Shown here one piece after another: positions 9,530 through 19,074 of a DNA stretch of 64,000 bases. The notes under the pieces were generated by a model, which made no database searches, had not been told where the DNA came from, and saw only the letters and a list, made by a program, of their open reading frames with translations. Numbering within the stretch: position 1 is the first letter of the stretch; each line of letters starts with the position of its first letter. A program made the translations under genes and the position numbers. The stretch comes from Mesorhizobium shangrilense (GTDB lineage: Bacteria > Pseudomonadota > Alphaproteobacteria > Rhizobiales > Rhizobiaceae): the NCBI RefSeq assembly GCF_040537815.1, contig NZ_JBEWSZ010000009.1:75702-139701 (forward strand), written 5' to 3'.

Positions 9530-11242
9530 TTAGCGCCGGACGGCAGCCACCGCCGCAACCAGTTCTGGTATCGCGGCATCCACAGTGCGCCCGCCACGCC
9601 AGGAGGCAAAAGCCGCGACGAGATAAAGAAGTGCCGAGAAGGTGAAGGCGAAAACGAGGCCATGCTTGAACGGTCCCGACATCAGTTCGGGGAAGAAGGC
9701 GTGGCCGGTCAGCGTATCGATGCTCTGCTGCGGCAGCGCATGCAGGACGTCTGCCGGGATCAGTTCCCCCATCGGATTGTAGCCGAGGAAGGCGGCGAAC
9801 AGGCTGGCGACCGGCGGCATGTTGGCGATCTGATGGGCAATGGCTTGCGGCACGTGCTGCGCCAGCAGGCCGGTCTCCATGCTTTGCGGCAGGCTCGCGG
9901 CGAGGCCGACGATCATCAGGCTGAAGAACAGGCCGATCGACAGCACCTGCCCGGCATTGGTGGTGGTGGCGCGCATGCCCGAGGCCTGGCCACGTTCGCG
10001 CGCCGGCACCGAGTTCATGATCTGCGTCGAATTCGGCGCCACGAACAGGCCGGAGCCAAGGCCATTGAGGAACAGCAGTGCTGCGAAGGCAGTGTAGGAA
10101 AAGTCGGCCGGCAGCGCCATCAGCGCCACGAAGCTGGCCGCCCCCACGACCATGCCACCGACCGCGAAGGGCACGCCGCCGACCCGATCCGAGAAGTAGC
10201 CGGACACCGGCCCGGCGATCAGGAAGCCGATGGTCAGCGGCAGCATGAAGATCGCCGACCACAGCGGCGTCTCTTCGAACGAATAGCCATGCAGCGGCAG
10301 CCAGATGCCCTGCAGCCAGACGATGAGCATGAATTGCAGCCCGCCGCGCGCAATGCCCGAAGCGAGGTTGGCGATGTTGCCATAGGCGAAGCCGGGGATG
10401 CGGAACAGTTTGAGATCCAGCATCGGCTTGGCGACGCGCTGCTCGATGAAGATGAAGGCGATCAGCGAGATGAAGCCGATGGCGAACAGGGTCAGCACCT
10501 TGGGGCTGGTCCACGCCATGACCTGGTCGCCATAGGGCTGCAGGCCGTAGGTGATGGCGGTGAGGATCAGCACGAGGCCAAGCCCGAAGCTGATATTGCC
10601 CAGCCAGTCGATCGTATGCGTGGAGCGGTTCGGCGCGTCATGCAGCTTCAGATACGCCCAGACCGTGCCGACCAAGCCGAACGGCACGTTGATCCAGAAC
10701 ACCAGCCGCCAGTCGGTATCGGCGAGCAGGCCGCCGATGAGCAGGCCGATGAACTGACCGCCGATGGCCGCCACCACATTGATGCCCAGCGCGAAGCCGC
10801 GTTCGTTTTCCGGAAAGGCGTCGGTCAACAGCGCAGTGGAGTTGGCCATGATCAGCGCGCCGCCAATGCCCTGGATGATGCGCACCGATATCAGGTACAT
10901 CGCGGCGAAGTCGCCCTGCCCGGGCAGCAGACTGAGCGCGATCGAGGCCGCGGTGAATATGGCGAAGCCGAGATTGTACATCCTGGCCCGGCCGAACTGG
11001 TCGCCGAGCCGCCCGAAGGCGACGACGAGCACCGCCGTGGCGATCATGTAGCCGATGATCGCCCAGAGCAGGTAGTTGATGTTGCCGGGGTCGAGCGCCT
11101 TGAGGCCGATGCCTCGAAACACCGCTGGCAAGCTGATCAGCAGGATCGAGCCGTTGATGGCGGCGGCCAGCATGCCAAGCGTGGTGTTGCTCAGAACCAT
11201 CCATTTGTGGCTCTGTGGGCGATCGGATGCGGCGGCATTCAT
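9530..11242 (-). CDS. MFS efflux transporter, DHA2 (EmrB/QacA) family, 14 TM
   Basis: 570 aa from the ATG at 11242 (MNAAASDRPQSHKW); the open frame extends upstream through the divergent TetR gene and promoter but that part is not credible. About 14 hydrophobic segments, motif A in GRLGDQFGRARMYNLG, and the motif C region near GGALIMANSTALL fit drug:H+ antiporter family 2. A proton-driven exporter of toxic organic compounds is expected. The divergent TetR regulator 73 bases away is the usual arrangement for a substrate-induced pump. No membrane-fusion partner gene (EmrA) is adjacent. Confidence 0.88.
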   Translation of the reverse strand: MNAAASDRPQSHKWMVLSNTTLGMLAAAINGSILLISLPAVFRGIGLKALDPGNINYLLWAIIGYMIATAVLVVAFGRLGDQFGRARMYNLGFAIFTAASIALSLLPGQGDFAAMYLISVRIIQGIGGALIMANSTALLTDAFPENERGFALGINVVAAIGGQFIGLLIGGLLADTDWRLVFWINVPFGLVGTVWAYLKLHDAPNRSTHTIDWLGNISFGLGLVLILTAITYGLQPYGDQVMAWTSPKVLTLFAIGFISLIAFIFIEQRVAKPMLDLKLFRIPGFAYGNIANLASGIARGGLQFMLIVWLQGIWLPLHGYSFEETPLWSAIFMLPLTIGFLIAGPVSGYFSDRVGGVPFAVGGMVVGAASFVALMALPADFSYTAFAALLFLNGLGSGLFVAPNSTQIMNSVPARERGQASGMRATTTNAGQVLSIGLFFSLMIVGLAASLPQSMETGLLAQHVPQAIAHQIANMPPVASLFAAFLGYNPMGELIPADVLHALPQQSIDTLTGHAFFPELMSGPFKHGLVFAFTFSALLYLVAAFASWRGGRTVDAAIPELVAAVAAVRR

Positions 11243-11287
11243 GGTGGAAGCTCTCGAAGGTGTTGGCGTGGTCGTCGCCAACGCTAT

Positions 11288-11333
11288 ATATGAGGATAGT
11301 CTCAGGTTTGGAAATATGAGGATGACCTCGGAA
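11288..11333. promoter_or_regulatory. Paired operators for TetR/MFS divergent promoter
   Basis: ATATGAGGAT occurs twice, at 11288-11297 and 11314-11323, 26 bases apart. Each copy forms an inverted repeat with the following bases: TGAG-N6-CTCA in the first, GAGG-ATGA-CCTC in the second. The second overlaps the likely start codon of the TetR gene, which would suit tight autorepression. Identity as TetR operators is inferred from position and symmetry. Confidence 0.5.
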
Positions 11334-11939
11334 AAAGCAAGAGCCTCGGTGTCAAATCCGCGTGCACCGCAGCAGAAAAGAGGGCGCCAGCGGGTCGCGG
11401 CCCTGATGGCGAGCGCAGCGCAGTTGTTCGTCGAGAAGGGTTTCGACGCCACGACAATGACCGAGATCGCCGCGCGCGCCGGGGCAGCGATCGGCACGCT
11501 CTATCTGTTCTTCCCGACCAAGGAGGCGTTGGCCGAGGCCATTCTGGCCGAGCATGCGGAAAGCCTGTCCACCCAACTCGACGCCTTGCAGGAACGCGCC
11601 AAAGGCCTCGCGCCGGCGGCGATCGCCGATGCACTGTTCGATGTGCTCGGCGCCTTCCTCGCTGCGCATCCTGCCTATTCGGCGCTCCTCGACCTTCCCG
11701 GTGACGATGGCTGGCGGCGCGCAATGCGCGCGAGACGGCGGACCCAGATCGCCGCCCTGTTCGCGCGCGCCGAACCGCCGCTGCCGGCAGGCCAGGCCGA
11801 ACGTCTGGCCGTCATCGTGCCGCAGTTGATGCGCATCCCGCTGGCGCTGGTCGGCGAAAAAAGATTGCGCGACGGGGTGCTGGAGGAATTGCGATTGATG
11901 CTTGCCCGGCATCTGCGCCAAGTGGGAACGGAACGGTGA
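11316..11939 (+). CDS. TetR/AcrR-family transcriptional repressor
   Basis: 207 aa from the ATG at 11316; a second in-frame ATG at 11322 is equally possible. The N-terminal helix-turn-helix (about residues 25-70) contains LMASAAQLFVEKGFDATTMTEIA and GTLYLFFPTKEALAEAIL-type sequence (each quoted as a motif, not full length), the standard TetR signature. The C-terminal ligand domain is variable, as usual. It is divergent from the 14-TM efflux pump and is very likely its repressor, released by a pump substrate. It is convergent with the sugar permease gene, leaving only 3 bases between stops. Confidence 0.87.
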   Translation: MRMTSEKARASVSNPRAPQQKRGRQRVAALMASAAQLFVEKGFDATTMTEIAARAGAAIGTLYLFFPTKEALAEAILAEHAESLSTQLDALQERAKGLAPAAIADALFDVLGAFLAAHPAYSALLDLPGDDGWRRAMRARRRTQIAALFARAEPPLPAGQAERLAVIVPQLMRIPLALVGEKRLRDGVLEELRLMLARHLRQVGTER

Positions 11940-11942
11940 AAG

Positions 11943-12890
11943 TTACCGGACTGCCTTCTGCCCACCCGCCGCCGTGATCACCCCGACGATGATCAGCCCT
12001 GTCAGCAACAGCCGAACGCCGGCACTGACGCCGAACGTGTTGAGCATGGTCAGCAGCAGCACCAGGAATAGCGCCGCGCCCCAGACGCCTGGGACATTGG
12101 CCTTGCCGCCGGCGACCGACGTGCCGCCGATGACGACAACGGCGATCGAGGCCAGCAGATATTCATTGCCGATATCGACATTGGCGCCACGGAAATAGCC
12201 GGCGAGCAGCGCGCCGTCGATACCGCCGAGCGCTCCCGACAGCGTGTAGGTGAGGAAGCGGATGCGGCCGACATTGACGCCAGCGAGCCATGCGGCGCGG
12301 ATGTTCTGGCCGATCGCCAGCACCGAGCGACCATAGATCATGCGCTGCAGCGCGATCGCCGCACCGATGGTGAACAGCACGGTGAGGATCGCCAGCACCG
12401 GGATGCCCAGAACCTGCCAGTTGGCGAAATCGGCGAAGCCGGGCGGCGGCTTGATCTGCAGGCCGCGCCCATAGCTGATGTCGATCGACTGGATGATGAA
12501 GCTGGCAGACAGCGTGGCGATGATCGGCGGAATACGCAGCGCCCAGATCAGCAGATAGTTCACGGCGCCTATGGCCGCGCCACAGGCAAGCGCCGCCAGT
12601 AGCCCTACCACGATCATCGAGTCGTTGCCGTCCATCACCTTCATGGCGACGGCGCTGGCGAGGCCGATATTGGCCGGCAACGACAGGTCGACATTGCCTG
12701 GGCCGAGCGTGATGACGAACATCTGCCCGATACCGACAATGACGGTGAACACAGCAAGCGAAAGTGCTGCCGTGATCATGCCGCCCGCGCCATAGCCGCC
12801 GGTGAAGGCAATCGTCGCCAGCCACACCAGCAGCGCGCCGAGGAACGACCAGATCCAGGGTTTGGCAATCAGCGATCTCACCAACGCCAT
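11943..12890 (-). CDS. Sugar ABC transporter permease (RbsC family)
   Basis: 315-aa inner-membrane permease with 8-10 hydrophobic segments. Conserved blocks GPGNVDLSLPANIGLASA and NEYLLASIAVVVIGGTSVAGGKA are hallmarks of BPD_transp_2 (ribose/xylose/galactose type) permeases. It starts 3 bases after the stop of the other permease gene and is the last gene of a four-gene leftward operon. It presumably forms a heterodimeric channel with the 12894-13886 product. Confidence 0.88.
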   Translation of the reverse strand: MALVRSLIAKPWIWSFLGALLVWLATIAFTGGYGAGGMITAALSLAVFTVIVGIGQMFVITLGPGNVDLSLPANIGLASAVAMKVMDGNDSMIVVGLLAALACGAAIGAVNYLLIWALRIPPIIATLSASFIIQSIDISYGRGLQIKPPPGFADFANWQVLGIPVLAILTVLFTIGAAIALQRMIYGRSVLAIGQNIRAAWLAGVNVGRIRFLTYTLSGALGGIDGALLAGYFRGANVDIGNEYLLASIAVVVIGGTSVAGGKANVPGVWGAALFLVLLLTMLNTFGVSAGVRLLLTGLIIVGVITAAGGQKAVR

Positions 12891-12893
12891 TGC

Positions 12894-13886
12894 TCACCTC
12901 TCCCTGCGACTGATCAGCACCCGCGCCGCCAGCACGATGATCAGGATGGCGCCGTTGGCGGCCACCTGCCAGTCGGGCGGGATGTGCATGAAGGTGAGCA
13001 GCGGCGAGGCTGCCAATGCCAGCGTCAGCGCGCCGATCACCGCGCCGATCGGCGACACCCGGCCGCCAACGAATTCACCGCCGCCCAGGATGACACCGGC
13101 AATGGCCAGCAGCGTATAGCCATTGCCGATATTGGCATCGGCCGAGGTGGTGATGCCTATCAGTGCCATGCCGGACAGCACGCCGAAGACGCCGGCCAGA
13201 GCGAACAGCACGATCTTGGTCTTGAGCAGCGACCAGCCGGCGCGCCCGAGTGCGGCCGGATTGCCGCCGGAGCCGCGCAGGATGACACCATAGGAGGTGC
13301 GCATGAGGCCGAAATGGACGATGAGGCCGATCAGCAGCGCGGCGATGATTGGGAACGGGACGAGAGGCGGTTTGAATGCCATGATCGCTAGCAGCCAGTC
13401 CGGCGCCTTGCCGCCAGGTTTCGGCAGGACGAGAATGGCAAGCCCCTGCCAGACGAAGCTCATGCCCAACGTCACCACGATCGAAGGCAGGTTGCGCAAA
13501 TGAATCAGCGCGCCGAGCAGCGCATAGACGCCGATCGACCCGAGCAGGATGGCGACGCCGACAAGCGGCGCATCCTTCAGCCATGTCGCGGTGACGCAGC
13601 CGACGAAACCGACAAAGGTGCCTATCGACAGGTCGAGTTCGTTGCCGGTGATGACGAACATCTGCGCGATCGTCGCCAGCGCGATCGGGATCGCCAGGTT
13701 CAGCATCAGGCTGAAGCCGAAATAGCTGATGGCGCGCGGATTAAGCCAGGCGATGGCGATGAGCACAATCGCCAGCGACAATGCCGGCAGCAGCCCGCGC
13801 AGCAGGCGGGCGCGAGCCAGCGCGCCACGCTCGGCGGAATTCCTGGCCGTGGTGTCGAGGCTGGCAGTCGTCATCTCAGGCCGCAT
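12894..13886 (-). CDS. Sugar ABC transporter permease (RbsC family)
   Basis: 330-aa permease paralogous to the neighbouring one, with conserved segments [16 protein letters not shown] and [21 protein letters not shown]. It has a longer, charged cytoplasmic N-terminus. Its start overlaps the end of the ATPase gene by 16 bases, indicating coupling. Two distinct permeases in one operon is common for sugar importers of the autoinducer-2/rhamnose type, whereas ribose systems usually use one. Confidence 0.88.
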   Translation of the reverse strand: MRPEMTTASLDTTARNSAERGALARARLLRGLLPALSLAIVLIAIAWLNPRAISYFGFSLMLNLAIPIALATIAQMFVITGNELDLSIGTFVGFVGCVTATWLKDAPLVGVAILLGSIGVYALLGALIHLRNLPSIVVTLGMSFVWQGLAILVLPKPGGKAPDWLLAIMAFKPPLVPFPIIAALLIGLIVHFGLMRTSYGVILRGSGGNPAALGRAGWSLLKTKIVLFALAGVFGVLSGMALIGITTSADANIGNGYTLLAIAGVILGGGEFVGGRVSPIGAVIGALTLALAASPLLTFMHIPPDWQVAANGAILIIVLAARVLISRRER

Positions 13887-15349
13887 CCGAAGGAAGACTG
13901 AATGATCTTCTCTTCAGTCAGTTCGTCGCGACGCAGATTGGCAACGATCCGGCCGTTCTTGAAGACATAGATGTGGTCGCAATTGTCGAGCTCCTCGGTT
14001 TCCGTGGTGTACCAGAGGAAGGTGCGGCCGTGGCTGGCCTCTTCACGCACCAGATCATAGACCTCAAGCTTGGTGCCGATATCGACGCCGCGCATCGGAT
14101 CGTCCATCAGCACGATCTGTGCGTCCGAGCCGAGGGCGCGGGCAAACAACGCCTTTTGCTGATTGCCGCCCGAAAGCGAGAAGATATTGTTGTTCATGTC
14201 CGGCGTGCGGATGCCGATCTTCTTTTGCCAGAACCAGGCAAGTTCAGCCTCGCGTTGCGGCGAGATCAACAGCCCGTTGCGCAGGCGTGCCAATGAGCGG
14301 ATGCCGATGTTCTCGGCGATCGACCATTGCGGGAAGATGCCATCCGACTGGCGGTCTCCGGCCACCAGCGCCACGGGTGCGGTGACCTCGACGCCGGGCC
14401 GGGCGCGTGACGCGGCCGAGAAGATCGCCAGCAGCAGGTCCGTCTGGCCGTGGCCCGCCAGCCCGGCGAGGCCGATGATCTGGCCCGCATACGCCACAAG
14501 CTCCTTGCCGTCCTCCTGGCGGGCCGGCCGGGCCTTGACCCTGAGCACAACGGTCTCCGGCCGGCCGGCCGCAATCTCGGCCTGCTTGCGGGCCTCGGCT
14601 CCGCCCATTGCCGTCACGAGCTTGTCGCGATCGAAGGCATCAGCCGCGGCGGCGGCCACGATCTTGCCGTCGCGCATCACCACGATGCGGTCGGCATTGC
14701 CGAGCACCTCGCCCAGCAGATGCGAGATCAGGATGCAGCTGCGTCCGCTGGCGACGAAGCGCCGGACGAAAGCCAGCAACTGCCCCGCCGTATGCGCATC
14801 GAGCGACGACGTCGGCTCGTCGAGGATGACCAGTTCGAGCGGATCGTGCGTGACGGTGAAGGCCCGTGCCACCTCCACCATCTGGCGCCGGCCGATCGAA
14901 AGGTCTCCGGCTATGTCGGCCGCGGAAATGGTGTGGCCGGGAAAGATCTCGTCCAGCTTGGCGGTGATCAGATCGGCCGCCTTGCGCCGCCAGCCAAAGC
15001 CGCGCAACGAGGGATGGTTGATGCGCGTATTCTCCGCGACGCTGAGGTTGGGACACAGCGACAATTCCTGGAAGACGCAGCGTATGCCGAGCTTCTGCGC
15101 GCGAGGCACGGAGTAGTTTTGCTCCATGCCGCCGCGCACCGCAATCTGGCCGCTGTCGGGCAATAACGTGCCCGCCACCATATGCATCAGCGTCGACTTG
15201 CCGGCACCATTGTGGCCGACGAGACCAACACACTCGCCGGAACGAACGCTGAAGTCGACGCCGTCAAGCGCGCGGACAGCGCCGAAATGCTTGGCGGCGC
15301 TGCCCAGTCTGATGATGTCCGCACTGCTCCCGGCCCGTGTTTCAGTCAT
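13871..15349 (-). CDS. Sugar ABC transporter ATP-binding protein, two NBDs (RbsA/MglA type)
   Basis: 492 aa from the ATG at 15349 ([11 protein letters not shown]); the frame extends upstream but homology begins near residue 12. The first domain has an intact Walker [10 protein letters not shown], signature [15 protein letters not shown] and Walker [13 protein letters not shown]. The second domain has the degenerate P-loop [11 protein letters not shown] usual in this class, signature [15 protein letters not shown] and [10 protein letters not shown]. It is slightly shorter than typical RbsA (about 500 aa). It starts 49 bases after the binding-protein stop. Confidence 0.9.
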   Translation of the reverse strand: MTETRAGSSADIIRLGSAAKHFGAVRALDGVDFSVRSGECVGLVGHNGAGKSTLMHMVAGTLLPDSGQIAVRGGMEQNYSVPRAQKLGIRCVFQELSLCPNLSVAENTRINHPSLRGFGWRRKAADLITAKLDEIFPGHTISAADIAGDLSIGRRQMVEVARAFTVTHDPLELVILDEPTSSLDAHTAGQLLAFVRRFVASGRSCILISHLLGEVLGNADRIVVMRDGKIVAAAAADAFDRDKLVTAMGGAEARKQAEIAAGRPETVVLRVKARPARQEDGKELVAYAGQIIGLAGLAGHGQTDLLLAIFSAASRARPGVEVTAPVALVAGDRQSDGIFPQWSIAENIGIRSLARLRNGLLISPQREAELAWFWQKKIGIRTPDMNNNIFSLSGGNQQKALFARALGSDAQIVLMDDPMRGVDIGTKLEVYDLVREEASHGRTFLWYTTETEELDNCDHIYVFKNGRIVANLRRDELTEEKIIQSSFGCGLR

Positions 15350-15398
15350 GCTCAACGGTATCCGGTTGGCTATGCGGACGGCAACGGTCGCCCCAGGC

Positions 15399-16412
15399 TC
15401 ACTTGATGTTGGATTTAATGGCCGCCATCGCGTCAGCTTGCGTGTATTCATGGCTGGCCACGCCGCCCTTCACGATCTTGGGCAGCTCGGCCTCGAAATC
15501 GTCCTGGGTGAAGGCGAGATACGGCACCAGCAGGTCGTGCGGAATGTCGGTGCGGCCGTCGAGGACCTGTTGCGCCACCCAGAAGGCAAGCGACGATACG
15601 CCCGGTGCGATGGAAGCCGACCAGGTCTTGTAGCCATCCTTGTCCTTCTGTTCCTTCCACCACTGCAATTCGTCCTGGCGATTGCCCATGATGATCGTCG
15701 GGCGTGGCTTGCCGGCGGCGGCGAAAGCCTGTGCCGCGCCATAGCCGTCGCCACCCTGATCGACGATTCCAACGACATCCGGCAGCGAAGGCAGGATCGT
15801 CGCAACGGCCTTCTGGGCCGTGGTCTGGTCCCAGTCGCCGGTGACCGAACCAACGATCTTGAACTCGGGATGAGCCGCGATGCCTTCCAGGATTCCGGCA
15901 TGGATGGCATCGTCGATCGAGGTGCCGGCCAGGCCGCGGATTTCCAGCAGATTGCCGCCCTTGGGCTGGAACTTGGCCATCTGCTCGACTTCCTGCTTGC
16001 CCATGTCCTTGAAGTCGACGACGACGCGATAGGCGCAGGGTTCGGTCACGGTACCGTCAAAGGAAACCACGACGATGCCGGCGGCGCAGGCCTGCTTGAT
16101 GGCGCCGTTGAGCGCATCCGGTGAAGCGGCATTGATGACGATCGCGTCATAGCCCTGCAGGATGAGGTTCTGGACCTGGGCTGCCTGGGTCGGCACTTCC
16201 TTGTCGGCCGTCGTGAAGATGTCGGCGGCCGCGACGATCTTGTCGGCAACCGCCTTCTTGGTGACGATCGCATAGCTGTCGAGCATGGCCTGCCGCCAGG
16301 AATTGCCTGCATAGTTATTTGAGAAGGCGATCTTCTTGCCGCTGGTATCCGCGAATGCGGTGCCTGATGCGAGCATGGCGGCAAGGGCGCCCAAGACGAA
16401 TAGTTTCTTCAT
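15399..16412 (-). CDS. Sugar ABC transporter periplasmic binding protein
   Basis: 337-aa Peripla_BP_4 (ribose-binding-like) protein, first gene of the sugar importer operon. The ATG at 16412 has an excellent GGAGGAG Shine-Dalgarno 6 bases upstream and begins with a Sec signal peptide [14 protein letters not shown]..., cleavage likely after AFA at residue 22. Conserved blocks include [27 protein letters not shown] sequence and [20 protein letters not shown] operator lies about 80 bases upstream, matching that at uxuA. A sugar acid or sugar linked to the uxuA pathway is a reasonable guess for the ligand. Confidence 0.9.
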   Translation of the reverse strand: MKKLFVLGALAAMLASGTAFADTSGKKIAFSNNYAGNSWRQAMLDSYAIVTKKAVADKIVAAADIFTTADKEVPTQAAQVQNLILQGYDAIVINAASPDALNGAIKQACAAGIVVVSFDGTVTEPCAYRVVVDFKDMGKQEVEQMAKFQPKGGNLLEIRGLAGTSIDDAIHAGILEGIAAHPEFKIVGSVTGDWDQTTAQKAVATILPSLPDVVGIVDQGGDGYGAAQAFAAAGKPRPTIIMGNRQDELQWWKEQKDKDGYKTWSASIAPGVSSLAFWVAQQVLDGRTDIPHDLLVPYLAFTQDDFEAELPKIVKGGVASHEYTQADAMAAIKSNIK

Positions 16413-16489
16413 GTCATACTCCTCCCATGAGTTTGTTGGTGGCTGACTTTTTTGGTGGCTGATGCGGTTGCGTCCCTGTTTTTTATCTA

Positions 16490-16500
16490 TTGTCAGACAA
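16490..16500. promoter_or_regulatory. GntR/FadR-type operator upstream of sugar ABC operon
   Basis: TTGTC-A-GACAA has the same arms and spacing as the site at 735-745 and differs only in the central base. It sits 78 bases upstream of the binding-protein start, within the 183-base gap shared with the divergent glucoamylase gene. This points to co-regulation of the importer with uxuA and its neighbouring SDR by one GntR repressor outside the window. Confidence 0.6.
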
Positions 16501-16595
16501 ATGCAGATGATCACGCTTGTCAACTGCGATCGGCGACAGTTTGACGATCAACTTGCGGTGCGACGATTGAAAAGACTTCGCGTACTGGTCTAGGG

Positions 16596-19034
16596 ATGGC
16601 GCAGGAGACCGAAATCAAGATGGCAGAAACGCCAACCGTTGCTCTGGGCGCCCCGGGAATTCCGGCGCGTTGGACGTCAAGCGCCAAGAGCGGCGTCGGA
16701 ACGGCGTTTTCGCCGGCCGGCCGTGTCTGGTTCACGATCAGCCATGGCATCCTCAACGAGATCTACTATCCGCGCGTCGACAGCGCCTGCACCCGCGACA
16801 TGGGGCTGCTTGTGACCGGCCCCGGCGGATATTTCTCCGAAGAAAAACGCGACGCCGAGCACAAGATCGAACCCTTCGAGGACGGCGTCCCCGCCTACAG
16901 GCTGGTCAACACCGCTGCCGATGGCAACTACCGGATCGAAAAGCGCATCCTCACCGACCCGGCGCGCCCCGTGCTGCTGCAGGAGATCGAGTTCACGCCG
17001 CTCAAGGGCGACGCCGGCGACTACCGCGTCTACGCGCTGCTGGCGCCCCATTTGGTCAATGCCGGCATGGGCAACACGGCCTGGGTCGCCGAGCACAAGG
17101 GCCAGCCGATGCTGTTCGCATCGGGGCGCGGTACGTGCCTGGCGCTTGCTTCCTCCTTGCCCTGGGGGGAATGCTCGGCGGGCTATGTCGGTGTCTCCGA
17201 CGGCTGGCAGCAACTCCAGCATGCGGGCCGGCTCGATCCGGCTTCGCCACGGGCCGAAGACGGCAATGTGGCGCTGACCGGCGAGATCGGCTTTTCCGCA
17301 GGGAAGACCAAGGCCGTGCTGGCTTTGGGTTTTGGCGCGACGCCCGAGGACGCCGCCGACAATGCCCTGGCCAGCTTGAAGCGGGGCTTTCCAGCTGTGG
17401 CGAAATCCTATGTCGAACAGTGGCGCAAATGGCAGAAAAGCCTGCTGCCGCTCGACCGGCACGCGGCATCGGGAATCAATGCCTACCGCGTCAGCACCGC
17501 GGTCCTGGCGACGCACCGGTCATCGGCAAAACCCGGCGCGACCGTCGCCAGCCTGTCGATTCCCTGGGGCTTCAACAAGGGCGACGACGATCTCGGCGGC
17601 TACCATCTGGTCTGGCCGCGCGATCTGGTCGAAACCGCTGGTGGCTTCATGGCCGCGGGCGACCTCGACGAAGCGCTGCAGATCCTCGCCTATCTTCGCA
17701 CCATCCAGGAGGCCGACGGCCATTGGCCGCAAAATGTCTGGCTGGACGGAACCGCCTACTGGCCGGGCATCCAGATGGATGAATGCGCCTTCCCGTTGCT
17801 GCTCGCCGACGCGCTGCGCCGCGCCGGCCATCTGCCTCGAGCCAAATTGCTCACCTTCATGCCGATGATCGAGAACGCGGCGTCCTACATCGTCAAGAAC
17901 GGTCCCGTAACGGGTGAAGACCGCTGGGAAGAGGATGCCGGCTACAGCCCTTTCGCACTGGCTGTCGAGATCGCCGCGCTCCTTGCCGCAGCCGACATGT
18001 TCGACGTGTGCGGCAAATCAGAGCCGGCAAACTATCTGCGTGAAACCGCCGACAGCTGGAACGACCAAATCGAGCGCTGGACCTACGTGACCGGCACTGC
18101 CCTCTGTGCCGAAGTCGGCGTCTCCGGCTATTATGTCCGCATCGCACCGCCCGACACGGCCGACGCCGCCTCGCCGAAGGACGGCTTTGTGCCGATCAAG
18201 AACCGGCCGCCCGGCGACGCCGACCGGCCGGCCGAAGCCATCGTCAGCCCGGACGCGCTGGCGCTCGTCCGCTTTGGCCTGAGGGCCGCCGACGATCCGC
18301 GCATCATCGATACCGTCAAGGTCATCGATGCGCGGTTGCGCCGCGACCTGCCGCAAGGGCCGCTCTGGTACCGTTATACCGATGACGGCTATGGCGAACA
18401 TGAGGACGGCGCCCCTTTCGACGGAACCGGCAAGGGCCGGCCTTGGCCGCTGCTGGCCGGCGAACGCGCTCACTACGAACTGGCTGCGGGCAACAAGGCC
18501 AGGGCGGAAAGCCTGCTCAAGACGCTGGAGGCTTCAGCTGAGCCCGGCGGCCTGCTGCCGGAACAGAGCTGGGATGGCCCCGACATGCCGGAGCGTGAAT
18601 TGCGATTGGGCGGACCGACGGGCAGCGCCATGCCGCTGGTATGGGCGCATTCCGAGCATATCAAGCTCTTGCGCTCGCTGCGCGACGGCGCCGTCTTCGA
18701 CATGCCGCCGCAAGGCGTGAAGCGCTACATCGAGGACAAGACCGTGTCACCGCTACGGACGTGGCGGTTCAACAACAAGCTGCGCACGATCCCATCCGGC
18801 AAGCTGCTGCGCATCGAACTGCCGGCCCGGGCCGTGATCCACTGGAGCATCGATGGCTGGGCGACCTCGACCGACAGCAACACGGCCGGGAATGCCTTCG
18901 GCATCCATCTGGCGGACCTGCCGGTAGCCTCGACGCCGTCCGGAACAACCCTCGCCTTCACTTTTCACTGGCTCGATGCCGGCTGTTGGGAGAATGTCGA
19001 CTTCTCCGTCGTTATCGAAGACCAGAATCCCTAG
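16596..19034 (+). CDS. Glucan 1,4-alpha-glucosidase (GH15 glucoamylase)
   Basis: 812-aa glycoside hydrolase family 15 enzyme releasing glucose from non-reducing ends of alpha-1,4-glucans. The N-terminal beta-sandwich (about residues 15-270) contains HGILNEIYYPRVD. The (alpha/alpha)6 barrel carries the substrate-binding motif YHLVWPRDLVE, the general-acid region DRWEEDAGYS and the general-base region LPEQSWDG. The C-terminal 110 residues form an extra beta-rich domain. There is no signal peptide, so it should act in the cytoplasm on glycogen or imported maltodextrins. A start at 16620 is also possible. It is first in a cluster with gnd, zwf and a glucokinase-like gene. Confidence 0.88.
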   Translation: MAQETEIKMAETPTVALGAPGIPARWTSSAKSGVGTAFSPAGRVWFTISHGILNEIYYPRVDSACTRDMGLLVTGPGGYFSEEKRDAEHKIEPFEDGVPAYRLVNTAADGNYRIEKRILTDPARPVLLQEIEFTPLKGDAGDYRVYALLAPHLVNAGMGNTAWVAEHKGQPMLFASGRGTCLALASSLPWGECSAGYVGVSDGWQQLQHAGRLDPASPRAEDGNVALTGEIGFSAGKTKAVLALGFGATPEDAADNALASLKRGFPAVAKSYVEQWRKWQKSLLPLDRHAASGINAYRVSTAVLATHRSSAKPGATVASLSIPWGFNKGDDDLGGYHLVWPRDLVETAGGFMAAGDLDEALQILAYLRTIQEADGHWPQNVWLDGTAYWPGIQMDECAFPLLLADALRRAGHLPRAKLLTFMPMIENAASYIVKNGPVTGEDRWEEDAGYSPFALAVEIAALLAAADMFDVCGKSEPANYLRETADSWNDQIERWTYVTGTALCAEVGVSGYYVRIAPPDTADAASPKDGFVPIKNRPPGDADRPAEAIVSPDALALVRFGLRAADDPRIIDTVKVIDARLRRDLPQGPLWYRYTDDGYGEHEDGAPFDGTGKGRPWPLLAGERAHYELAAGNKARAESLLKTLEASAEPGGLLPEQSWDGPDMPERELRLGGPTGSAMPLVWAHSEHIKLLRSLRDGAVFDMPPQGVKRYIEDKTVSPLRTWRFNNKLRTIPSGKLLRIELPARAVIHWSIDGWATSTDSNTAGNAFGIHLADLPVASTPSGTTLAFTFHWLDAGCWENVDFSVVIEDQNP

Positions 19035-19074
19035 GACATCCTTAGATCCTCCCTCAAGAAACCAGGACGAGAAC

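Noticed and set aside
9662..11293. 543-codon plus-strand frame opposite the MFS pump
   Set aside because: Composition (runs of Gln/Arg/Asp/His) is typical of a reversed membrane-protein frame.
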